This document shows, piece after piece, positions 1 through 12,200 of a stretch of 64,000 nucleotides of DNA (position 1 is the first letter of the stretch; each line of letters opens with the position of its first letter). The position numbers and the translations under genes were made by a program. The stretch is from Rachycentron canadum (lineage: Eukaryota > Chordata > Actinopteri > Carangiformes > Rachycentridae): NCBI GenBank assembly GCA_038496675.1, contig CM076654.1, forward strand, positions 10,205,081-10,269,080, written 5' to 3'. Below the pieces are notes generated by a model, which was not told where the DNA came from, did no database searches, and saw only the letters and a program-made list of their open reading frames with translations.

Positions 1-262
1 AGTGGGCGGCACTTTGATGCACTGGTTAGCATTGTTGCCTCGCAGTACGACAGTCCTGTGTGCGGAGTTTGCAAGTTCAATCTGTGCATGTATGAGTCTC
101 CTCTGGCTGCTCCACTTTCCTCCAACAGTCCAAAGACATGCAGGCTAAGTTCATTGGCAACTCTAAAATGACCCATAGGTGTGAATGTAAGCATGCAGTC
201 TGTCTCTACGTGTCTGCATCAGGTGACCTGTGCAATGTCAGCTGGATAAGTGGTATAGCATA
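1..262 (+). repeat. Decayed V-SINE-type repeat
   Basis: The sequence begins gggcggcactttgatgcac and passes through agcattgttgcctcgcag, gtgcggagtttgc and ccaacagtccaaagacatgc, ending near gataagtggtatag. This order matches the tRNA-derived V-SINE family common in fish. The B-box segment (gggttcgaatcc in intact copies) is missing, so it is internally deleted. The 5' end may continue beyond the edge. Confidence 0.75.
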
Positions 263-895
263 ATCAAAGAAATTATAAAATGTGGAAAATAGCTTTAACT
301 ACACTAGAATAAAGCAGTCTTAATTTAAATATGCAAGTTTAACCATTATTCATCCAATCTTGCACTTTGTTTTGTAACAAAATCTAACATTATTTTTATT
401 ATGTGTATGTTATATATTCTGGACTGGCCTGGTTAACCACCATGACTGAGTTCCCAAGAAACGGAGAAGTATGAAAAGTTTCAAGTATACTTCATAAAAG
501 GCAAAGGATAACCTACCCTTGAGCACAACTGTCAGTGCAGTTGCTGACAACACAGGCAAAGTACACATATTTAAAAAAGCTTGCACTTTTTTTTTCTTTT
601 TTTTCACCCCACACACATGTACACAAGCATTTAAATTTCCCAACTGCAGCATCAACAACTGTGCCTACCCTAGTTTATGAATTATGCCCTCTGAAATACC
701 CTTTCGCCTTGGAACATCACTTCCATCTTCTTCACACATTCCCTCAAACTCGTGTCTGTCAGTGAAAACTTAACCACTGTCTGACACCATGCCCTTTCAA
801 ACGACGCAATCACTTTGAGTTTTTCCCTTTTTTGTATATTCACAGAAAACACTCTCAAGAGAATGTGTGAGAGGGTTGTGAGGAGAAAATACTAG

Positions 896-933
<38 letters not shown>

Positions 934-2780
934 GAATTTATTTGTCTGAAGGTCCAGAAAATCCAAAGTAGTGTTTCAGGATTGTCAATGTTGTTTCACT
1001 GATGGCATGACATTAATTTAGTCTAAATAAGCTCCCTCCTGCATCTATGCGGGAGTGAATTCCCACTTGGCATGACCCTCTCACCATCACAAGCAACAAG
1101 TAAAAAGCGTCTTGCAGACAGAATTTATTTTCTAAATTCGAAAAACAAGCAGGCCAAAATTCTGGCTCTTACGAGCTGAAGAGTTGACTTAATGCCTGAT
1201 CACTCACAGCCTGACACTGACTGGTTCATGCCAGTTGCAGACGGACTTAAATCAAGTGGTCAAAACACACATTTGGCAAGCTCTCATCTCCAGCCTGCCG
1301 TGAGAAGGTCAGTGCCCCGCTGTCCCTGAGCACTATGAAGTGTCCTTTGTATCAACCATGGTTGATAGTTGGCACGCGTCCCAAATTCTGTCACTTAGAC
1401 AATAAGCATTCAGAAGGACACGCCGTCTGTACGTGTTGCCAAGCTTGCAGAAAAATCACAACAAAATAATTTCTGATTAATTTATTTTTGTCCTCACCAA
1501 TTTTTGCCATTTTGCATCCTCCAACTTTTTTAAACTGAGTAACAGATCACGCCTAAAACAGTATGTATATGAAAGGTATATTGACCACTTTGCAGTCCAC
1601 TGAATGCACAATGTCAGAAGGTACAGAGTAAGACATCTGAACATCTCTATTTTTTAAACATCAGCATTATATTGTACAGTGCATATTCAAATTTTATTTA
1701 GTATGCAGCAGCACAGTTGACTCCCTTGGTGCCTCACGCAGTTTTCCATATGTGTACTTATGTTACTCTCTCAAAGGGACCATGTCTATTACTGAGCGTT
1801 TCATCTCCCACTGTGAAGTAATTTAGCAGCAGTCACACAGGGGTCTAAATATTACTGCAGGCTGTTTCAATGCTATGGGGAACGGAGTGTCGTCTTTGAC
1901 TATTTTTTTCTTAAACTCAGTGATAAACCTGATTGATATTTCAAATAAAATATCTTATAAGATACCACACAAATGCAAGTGAATTTCGCACTGCATCGAA
2001 ATAACACTATGACATACGATTTGATTTGAGGTTTTAGCCATATATAATTGTGTGAGCAAGTGATTCAGGCATTTTGGAACTCACCCTCAGCAACATGTGG
2101 CCAGACAAGTAAAAGCACACTTATAGCCAGATTCACTAAACAGTGCCACCTGTCACACTGCAGAGCCTGGCAATTCCACACATAATGAACAATGAACATA
2201 ATAAACTTTAAATGAAAAGAGCCATCTAAGAACCATTAATTAAGTTAATCCTCAGTATTGCACTTGGAAATAGCTTTTTGTTAGTATTTTGCTCATTTTA
2301 ATTTCAATAACTGCGTTAATGGGCTCCTTTCTTGTGATCCTGGGAGAGAGACACAAGAGCTGGCTGGCTGCAAAAGCAGAATAAGCCAGCCAAATTTGTG
2401 CTGTGGATCAAAACCATCAGAGTAGTGCATTTGGTAGGGCGGCTCATTAAGGAAGTAAATTTCTAGTTGACAGCGACATATGAAAACACTGCCACCGACA
2501 AGCATCTAAGCTTGAGCTGCTCAATCAGGCTCTTGTGTAAAACTGTCAAGTAATGCTTAACACTGCGCACCCTTCACAGATGACTGGAACACTTTTACAG
2601 CCAGCAGCAGAATGGTATTTCTATTTAAGTAGCTAATATTTATTGGTGTCTATATTGATGCAGTGTTTGACTCTCGGCCAGTGTTGCTCATCATAACCCT
2701 CTTCCTCGTCGCACCTTTCCCAACTAGTCTTTATAAGAAAAAAAGGAAAAAAAACTTTTGAAGCAGAAGATGCATCATAC
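263..2780. other. ipo11 intron, left part
   Basis: Intronic on the minus strand, following exon 20. It holds one (TG)n repeat; I see no exon, RNA gene or recognisable transposon. Confidence 0.7.
899..931. repeat. (TG)n microsatellite
   Basis: About 16 uninterrupted TG units in sequence left of ipo11 exon 20. Confidence 0.95.
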
Positions 2781-2894
2781 CTGTACTAGGTGGATGAGTG
2801 TCGTGAGTATGGCACATCGGAGCATGTTGTGTTCTTCAGATTGCTTCCAGAGCAGGGGTAGGTACTGAACCAGACAGCCTACATATGGCCGGAT
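2781..2894 (-). CDS. ipo11: ipo11 exon 20, residues 595-632, last exon in window
   Basis: It encodes IRPYVGCLVQYLPLLWKQSE, then EHNMLRCAILTTLIHLVQ. Acceptor gttctgcttcag, donor GTACAG|gtatga. The next family segment (starting near GLGADSKN in mammals) is not found between here and the left edge. Confidence 0.95.
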
Positions 2895-3266
2895 CTGAAG
2901 CAGAACAAAACTAAATGTCAAATAGGAGGCACATAATGCTGTTCAATTCAACTTGGAAGGAAGGAAACGGTAAATGGTGAACAGATTTGCTATCTCAGCA
3001 ACATTGCATGTTTATTCATCACATACCTAAACACCCATAAAGGGCACTCAAGCAACCGTTTATTTGCCTTTGAAAATGTTATGAAGTGTGAGTATGAAAA
3101 AAAAAACTGATGCAATAAGTGTAATGTCCTTCAAAGCTTTGTATGTTTTTCTCAACCTAGATCTGCTGCTTAAAAACATACTTCACTGCAACAGCTGTAA
3201 AATGATAATATCCAACAGGTCATAGTAATTTTACTACAATAACACATTCTCTTCCTTGTGTGACAG

Positions 3267-3297
<31 letters not shown>

Positions 3298-6200
3298 CAA
3301 CTCCACTGAGATGATCTCTTGGTGTGTCAAGTCTACGCTCGTGGCAGCCAATTTGGCTGACACATGATGCATTTGAAGATCAAGGGCAGCAGCAGCAACA
3401 CTCAAGCCTGAAATCATACAGAGACGTATGAAGCAGCAAAGGGCACAAATGAGGCTTTCCCAAACGACAGCAAGTTTGATCAGTTCAGTGCATTAGTGTC
3501 GGTCTACTTTGTTCCCGTTTTTTTTATTTGGAATAAACATCATTCCTATAAAGAGCAGCAATAACAGCACAGAGATTTGTACACTGTACCATATCTCCTG
3601 GAAAATCAGGTAATTATTCAGAAATACAAGAAATGAGTGAGTTGGCATCTACCTCACGAGGCCACCTCTACATAGGCTGCTCCAGGGGAAAGAGAGCTGC
3701 CAATGTTACTGAAGGAAATAAGCAAGGAATAACAACAACAACACTGTGTATAGGTAGCTGCTATAATTCTGTATAATAGCTGTAATTTGGCATCTGATGT
3801 CATATCAAATGTCAGCAAATTTTGTCTTCTTTTTTTTCTTAAGCACGTTTATCTTACTCTTTATCTAATGAATTAATGTTTTGTATGCCTAACCTTATCT
3901 GTTTGAACAATGTCAGTGATGGAAGGCAAACAACGTGTGTATGGGACGAATAATAATTATGACCTTCATTCAAATTCAAATACACAAATTAATATTCCTA
4001 CACTGTCATATGACAGTTACATGTGCTTTTTCAAATATGTGCCATGCACCTTTTGACAGATCCCTTGCAAAGTTAGAGTTAATACCATTTCAACATTTGC
4101 ACAAAATATATAACGCGTAAGACAAGAAATCCAAAGGAAAATCAGGAACACCATTGGCAATAAAATGGGCCAAAGCATAGGTTTAAAAAAATAAAATAAA
4201 TAAAAAATCTTACAACCCCAGTAGGGTGAAAGACACACACTAGATTATACAATGGGTAAATACATACATGGTTAGAGGTTTGTTTGAAGGAGTTTATGAG
4301 CCAAGATTTTACATTTCTTCTCTCTTCTGTAGATATGAAGTCATGCATTTTATTACAAAAACCTGATACACATGTCCACAGTTATCCAACCTGTGCTTCA
4401 TACTTTAGCAGCCTTCAAAAAAATCTGTTTTAAATCAAGTTCTTTTGTTTTAAAGACTAGAAAAATCTGGGTGGTCAGAGACCAAGTCGATGCCATCACT
4501 CACCTTCCTCTGTGAAATTGAAAAATATGATGACACACAGTAATTTAGGTGCAGTTTCTGCACGGCCAGCCAATTCTCAAACACCTGAGTATGGTACTGA
4601 ACTATGGAATTCAAAAAGTTTTCTGTCATTCCCCAGCGCTAACCGATCACATCTCCTGTAGCGGCTATGTGACCGAGCTGCAGACCCCACACTGGGATTT
4701 TTTTTGCTCGATTACACCTTCATAAGGAGCTGACTAGGAGCAGAAGGAACAGTAAAAATGAAACGCGACAGCCTCGTGGAGGGAAAAAAAAGGGGTATAA
4801 AACAGACCCACCAAGCAGCCTAGAATGACATTTGTGAGACTGACAGCGGAAAAGGGAGCTAAATCTCATCATATCTGTCATCATATTCATTTCAACTGAA
4901 GCTGCACTCGGTTTTAATGGCTGTCTCGGCTGCTGCCAGTTTTTGTGGGTTCAAAATCCCATGTGAGAAGGGTTAGAATATTAATGGGGCTTCCACTGAC
5001 TCTAGGAGTTGAGCCAGGGCCAGTGACTAGGGAAGACTTAACCAGACTGACAGCTCACAAGGATGAAAGCCATTTCTGTGACCAATTTAAGTCAAGGGAT
5101 CATTTAAGGGAAGGTGCTTAAAACGGATATTAAAAGAGCCTGGGGGGTCAAGAGGAAGGTTAGTTTTTTTTTTTTTTTTTAAGGGTTGGCAGTTAAGTGG
5201 ATCAGAACGACTTATTGGATCCTCAGAAAAAAAATAAAATCCATATGGTCACAAAAGTACTGTGTTGGCATGGGAGGGCTGTATCATCATGGTTAATGAA
5301 AGCAGACATCGGAACAAGGGCAGCCTGCGGCCTTACGATTTCCAAAGAGTCAAGAATTGGACTTCAAAAAAGCCAGTGTCTCAGGATGGTGGTCTGAGGC
5401 TAGTGCAGGGTGTCAGATGTTTTGCATCTCAGTTATAATGTGTCCTAACAGCTTCACGTGTCCCCCTCAGAGTCTGAGTAGATGACTACAATTTGTGCTG
5501 TGCTATTCTTTACAAAGCAACAGAGCTGGGCTCCCTCAAAGACATGGTAGAGTTTGGCTCAAGTTCACATTGCATACTGTAACTGGTAATGATATAGGAA
5601 TGACAACAAAAAGTAACATGTAACTCTATTCCAACCTCTGCTTTGTTTGATATCTCTGATCTCACCTGGATGTTCACTCTTTCGATGACACAAGAGATGA
5701 CATGGAGCACTTGCATTTTAGTGTCGCACTCTGTCACCTGCTGCAACAACTGGAAGAGCAGCCCAAATATAGACTCGAGGTACTAAACAGAGAGACAGGA
5801 GAGTTTAAGGGAGAGTTGGCAGCTCAAAAGCTGTCAGTTGCTATCAGTTATTATGAGATGTAGGTTTCATCTTCAAAGCCTCATTCAAAGCATCGTTTCA
5901 ACAGAAGGGGGACATACTTACCGGGAGGAATTGCTCTGTCCGGAACTCAAAGTCATCAACAGGTGGTCATGAGTTAAGGATAAAATCAAAAATCTTTGAG
6001 TGGATATGGATGTAGTTCAGTAGCACACATCAAAACAGTCCTTGCTTTTTCATAAGCCGAGGACAGATAAAGCCTGTATGTTGTCAGATGCAGTAAGGCT
6101 TCAATAACAAAAATAATCGATTCATTTCTTACCAAAATCATGACTGCTGCATCAATTCACCACGTGCAATAATTAACACACACCATCTGCACAATATCCC

Positions 6201-9200
6201 TCATCTGGTGCTATTTTGGCATGTTAACATATTTGAATATCTATTTGTAAATACTCTATTAGTTACTATTTGGCATCTTTTATTACCTTATCTTAAAATG
6301 TTTAGCATGTGATGTTGACATTTTGTATTTCTTTTTTGTGTTCCTTTTTTTGTCCTGTGTCCACGTTGCTGCTATAAGAATGCACATTTTCCCGCTGCAG
6401 GACATCTCATTACTATCTGAAAAATAATATGAGTGTGGGAAGGATATTGAGTTTCAGAGTTGTAGCTGTCTCAATCCGCACCTATAAGGAAAAAGAAAAA
6501 AAGATTAACTTCCTGTTTATCTTGAAAAGCATTTCAGAAATTAGGCATCGAGCTTTTGATCTGAGTTTGTTGTGAACTAAGCTAAGAAAATAGACAGTGT
6601 GGCTGCATGTGCAGCAATATAACCAAACACAAAAACCATCATTATATTTTCCTCTAGTGGCAGCCTCTGAAAGACCACAACAAGCAGCTCTCACTGTAAC
6701 AAAGGCTTTTCAAAATTGAACCGTGATAGTGTGTGCATGCAGCAGGTTCGATAAATACAGGTTTGTTACAAAAGGAACCAGTCCCCCACTCTTATAGACT
6801 CTAGTGCTGCAATCTGGCAGTGTCAGACTGATGGAGGTGGAACTGTCCACAGGGGAGTAAGTGATCAGATGAAGGGAAGGAGGTTAAGGAAAGAAAATGA
6901 GTGAAGAGGAAGGTGAGGGACTGAGAACTCAATTACAGTTGAACCTTGTTCTCAAAAATTTTACAACACATTTAAAGCACAAAAGGCAGTGGTAAAAGCA
7001 CGGGTCTATATGGATGGATGAGTGTGCTTATGGGTATGTATGTGTGTGTTTGAGCAGTGCTGCAGACAAAAGCCATCAACACTAACCACTCTGCCAAAGC
7101 TCTGTGAAAACTTTAGTCCAAATAACTTCAGGTGTCTTTGAGCTGTTCTTTATTTCAAAAACACAGCTTCATTATTCCTTTAGTCTTTAGGTCCCATGAT
7201 CTATTCCCTAGTGTATCCAAGGGGCGTTTCAAAGTTTTGTTTAAGCTTGCTGCAAGACTCAAGACAAGAAAAAAGTTTGGGAGCCTTCTTTGAAGCATTC
7301 TGTACTGTAGAGAAATAGTGCTTTTCATTGCCCTGATTACAGCTTTCAAGACTTAAATAAAGCAGGTTTGAGCAAAACAGCCACCCACAGATTTTTGTTC
7401 ACATTTATAGCACCACTCACCTAAATAATACTGTCTGGAGGAATAAATAACCTGAATCCTTGTTTTCTATATGTTTTTGTTATTAAATATGGCAATGATT
7501 GTTATTGCTATTATTATGTACTTTAGGATGGCAGCATGGATTTGCAGAAGGTAAATGTGTTTGTTGAATATTTCATTTTTCAGTCCATTAATCATTTACA
7601 TATCCATATTTGTGGCTGAGTTTCTCAAAACACACTAGCCTTCTCCGGTGAAGTGGTTGGAGTACCTCTTTGCCTGCCCCTTACTTTTTGCTCTTTTATG
7701 CCAATCACTTCACTTCAAAGGGAAGTCAGCTTTCAGGAATTTTCTTAATACTTACTTGTCACCATGCTCAATATTTGTGAACACCAAAACAACATGAGGA
7801 TCACTTAACTAGCTGCTATATTGACCCAGTTTGAACTGACCAATTTAAATACACAGCAACATTTTAAACCACCCAAACCTAAACATTTCTTTTAACAAGC
7901 TTAAATTCAAACTCTTGAAGATACTATCTGTGTAAAACATGCAATAATATGTCAATAATAAATAAATCCTTTAAAATGTTGTCAATGGAGATCATGTCAT
8001 CAACATTAACATCTACAGGAACGGCATATACTTCCTTGTAGTTACTCAATTCCAGCATATAAACTTAAAAATACAGCTACTTTTCCATGAAACACAGCAT
8101 GTTACTGAGTCATTAAAAACACATTTGTAACATTTACATAAAGAAAGTATTTGATAAACATTTCATAATGATGTCTCATCTTTGTAGCTCTTTTATACTG
8201 AGTATTTAACAGTCTATGGATTCAGTATGTGTTCTCAAGTTTCACCTCTCTCAAAATTCCAATTCATTCAGATAGAAAAGAAAGAAGAAATTTCATGTCA
8301 ATATGAATGACTTTCTGCATTCATCCTATGTCCTTAATACAAGATTTACACAGCTAGAGTTAGAGATGTACAGATTTCCTCCCAGTGTCTAGAAGATCAT
8401 GAAATACCGAATAATATTTTAGTAATGCTGCATACATTAACCAGCAACAGAAAGAGTATGTTGATGAATGAGGCCCATCAGTTGCCATCAGCACTGGCCT
8501 TGTTGGCAATTCAAACACTAATGAAAGAAAGTGCATTTCTACAGCAAAGCATAGAAGATAATAGGTTGTGTGATGAAATACTCAGATGGGTCTCATAAAC
8601 ACACACACACACACACGCACGTGCGCGCGCACACACACAATAATAACACAATAATTCCCTTCGCATTATTATTCCACCTCAAACCCTCTTTGAGGAATAC
8701 TAAAGAACACAACAGGTTCAAACTGAATTTAAAACTGATTGGAGGTTGAATCAGTGAAAAATCACACTGAACGAACTCACTGAATGTGAACAAACCAGGG
8801 AAAGGCTTCACCTTGACATCTGGGGGGTGATGTCACCGCTTAACCGGTGCATCATGTCAGTGGTCTTCACCTCTTTGGATGCATGGATTGTTTGTAAGTA
8901 CACATTTAATCTCGTTTACCATGTGGATTTATTTATACTGTGCATGTTGCACAAATCTTTAATTACTGTATTTATTGTTTGCAGATTACAATGATGCATG
9001 TGAAAGAGTCTGTGAAGCCAAAGGCAAATTTCCACATCCATTCCATTTCAAATTATTATTATTATTATTATTATAATTAACTTGGCAACCACTAAGTGAA
9101 AACCAATACCAGAAATCCCAGGACAAAAAATCAGAAACTGCTGTGCAAAGCTATGCCCAATTCAACCACATGCATGTTAAAAGCACAAACTCTTCCCTGA

Positions 9201-12200
9201 GGAAAATAATTCATCCAGTGCTCACTGGAAGAACCAAATGACATGGACAAATACATGGACCTTAGATACATTTAATATGGATGGCATCAGCTGAAACATC
9301 ACAAGAATAGGTCAAAGTTTGTCTGTGGCTTCATAGACACCAACCACAAAGGCAATAGTGTAATAAACAACTGTTACCTGGAAATTAGACTAAGAGCAGA
9401 TAAACAACAATAATTGCACAAACTGCAGCTCCAGCTGGAGCTCCAGCTTATCACTAAAATCACTGGAAATAAACAGTAACCTCATCATCTTTTCTATGAC
9501 GAGAAAGAAATTAATAATCATTAGTGTTTTGGGTTTATTTGTCTGTCTCAGATAATTTAACTTCCAAATGAATCATTTTACACTGAAGATAAATAGATTA
9601 TCTGAGACAAATTCTGATCAAGAAAAGTCCATTAAGACTTTCTCGAATTTCATGTTTGCCATGTTCTCTGTTTGCCGTCAGGTTGTAATCCTCCTCTCCA
9701 GTAATAATTTGTGGTTGAATTGATGTCAGTCAGGATAGTGCAGTAACCAAAAACATGATAGGATTATAATTATGAGGCACATATCCATATTTAAAATGCC
9801 TCAGAGCCTTCCTGCGGTCGAGAAAAAGTGAGCAGTGGACAGCTGACTAAAGCATCACAGCCTGATGTCATCAAAACTAGCTTCACAGCACATTCTTGAA
9901 AACAATATTACCTTCCTCTGGGAATGCAAATGGCCTGAAAACAGAAGGAGTTAAAACTTGCCACTGAGATTATTTATAGCCTCGACTCAGAATATGTGAG
10001 TAAACACCAGAGAAGAATGCAATAGAGAGCAGAGTATCAGAGGAAATGAGGAGAGAAAAACTGGCACAATAGTAGGCTGCAAGCAACAGACACCTGTGAT
10101 CTGTGATTCAGTTCACAGATAGTTGCCAGTGAACTGTGTGTGTGTGTGTGTCTTTGTCTCATATACAAAGCTCCCAGTGTGCAATGTTACAACAAAAATC
10201 TCTATTTTTTGTAGAGCTAAACTTTTCAAATGCACATTATATTAGAATCTCTAATAATGATTTGAAATTAAATAAGTTGTCAAATAATTTGTTAATCAGT
10301 TCTATTAAATATATATAGATATATATATGTGTGTTATATACATTTTTTTTAATTATTCAACAGCTTTTTTGTTACATAACTCCTGAATCAGATCTGTGAT
10401 CCATCTAATGCACGACAGAACTAGAATTCCATCAAAACAGAGCACGAAGGAAAAGTATAACACACATATTTGGGTAACATGTTTATCCCTAGAAGCGTAT
10501 TTGTTACTTAAGACAATTGGACAAGAGATCTCAATCTAATCTAAGGATGCAAAGTGACTTTGTTATTATGACACTGAACTCTGAAACGATGGAAACATCA
10601 GTTTGGGTTAACCAAGATGCCATTGCATCTGGGATTAGTCTCTCCACTAAATGAACACAACTTTATTAAGATGCTTCTCAGTTGAGAAGTGTGTTTTTTG
10701 ACTAAAAGTTATCAGTTGAAGTTTAAACAATCTGTTGACATTAACTGATGTCGTTACAATAACACTGAAACCAAAACTCATTTACTCCTTGTGCAGTTGA
10801 ATGACCAATTTGATAAAACTGTCACTACAGTTTTGCCCATGGGGCTACATTAATGGGGATATCATAAGATATCACCTCATAAGACAAAAAATAAAGCAGT
10901 TACAAGTCTCGGTGGCCAAGCTGAAGAATGCTCATAGGGGGAAATCAATAAGCCTCTGTTGTCAATAACTTCTTTCAAGTACAGAAAATGAAATATCAGA
11001 GATAAATGTAACTGTGATTGTGAGTGATTCTCCTTCCATCTGAACAACAAGGACCACAGACTAGCAATAAAGTTATTGATAACCAATTAGACTGATGGAT
11101 AGAGGGCAGTTTTCACCATTAGTACATTAAAATTTTATGATCAGTATATTATTCAACCCAAGAGGCTCTAATTGTCTCAGACAATATTGATCAGAAACCA
11201 CAGTGTGATTTGTGAGCTGGTCAGTAATGTAGCAAAATTGGTTGAGGTAAGAAACTAAGAGCCGTCATGTCCGTCCTAAACCCCCAAGCAATTTCCAATT
11301 TGAACCATTAGATGATAAAAAGAAACTGTGTGTTCTGAATCTAACCTTTCATATTAAAACTGTAATTTGTAAAACCAAGGAAAAATGTATTTATTTGAGA
11401 AGTTTCCATATCAATTTGATATCACTTGGAGATAAAATAAGTGAAATGGAAGAACCTAAAAGTGAATAGAATTGGCTATATTTAAATGTGCCCAATAATA
11501 ATAATAAGGTAAAGAAAAAACAAATTCATATCCTGGGAACTTTGACATGTACTGAACATACATGTCACAAAAGTCCCCAGGATATGAATAACGATGATGA
11601 GTTTTTAAATGTGCAGTCATGGGCAGTGGCTACAAAGTGGCTACATGTATATAATGGAAAATATACAAGTTTATTTCCAGCTTGTAGCTGCCTGCTAATC
11701 ATTTATACAGCAGCCCAAATTGAATGAAGTGAAATGCGGATGTGACCTGCCTTAGTTAATTTGTATCCATAACAACAGGTGGAATTAAATCGCATGGCAA
11801 TGTACTGTCAGTTGTGACCATAAAGCAGGGTGCTACAGACCTGTCTATACTATTTCACAGCCTGCTTCTGTACCCTTCCTTTAATTAGAGCACTCAAAAT
11901 GGATGATGCATCATATGTCATGGCTGGCGACACGCAGTTCATTTTAGAGCAGCACACATTACAATCACATTAGTCTTATCGGGCATGTTTGTGTGGCCAT
12001 TTGATGTGTTGTTATTTTAATTATATTATAGACTTAATTACATTATGATCACATAGTGTGTATTGCAACTAAGAGGAATGAAATCACACGTCTAAAAGTT
12101 CTTCAAACAAATAAGCAATCAGATTTAAAAAGATTGAACCCTGGTATTCATAAGGCTGGTTTGGTAATGTGAGATTATTTTGAATTGAATTATAAATAAT

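Noticed and set aside
4793..4806. TATA-like ggggtataaaacag
   Set aside because: No gene follows on the plus strand; chance in an intron.
5963..5990. Apparent deletion or stop just upstream of ipo11 exon 18
   Set aside because: Initially read as a lesion because no AG acceptor exists and TGA precedes the frame; explained by the U12 AT-AC intron and exon 17 at 6448-6481.
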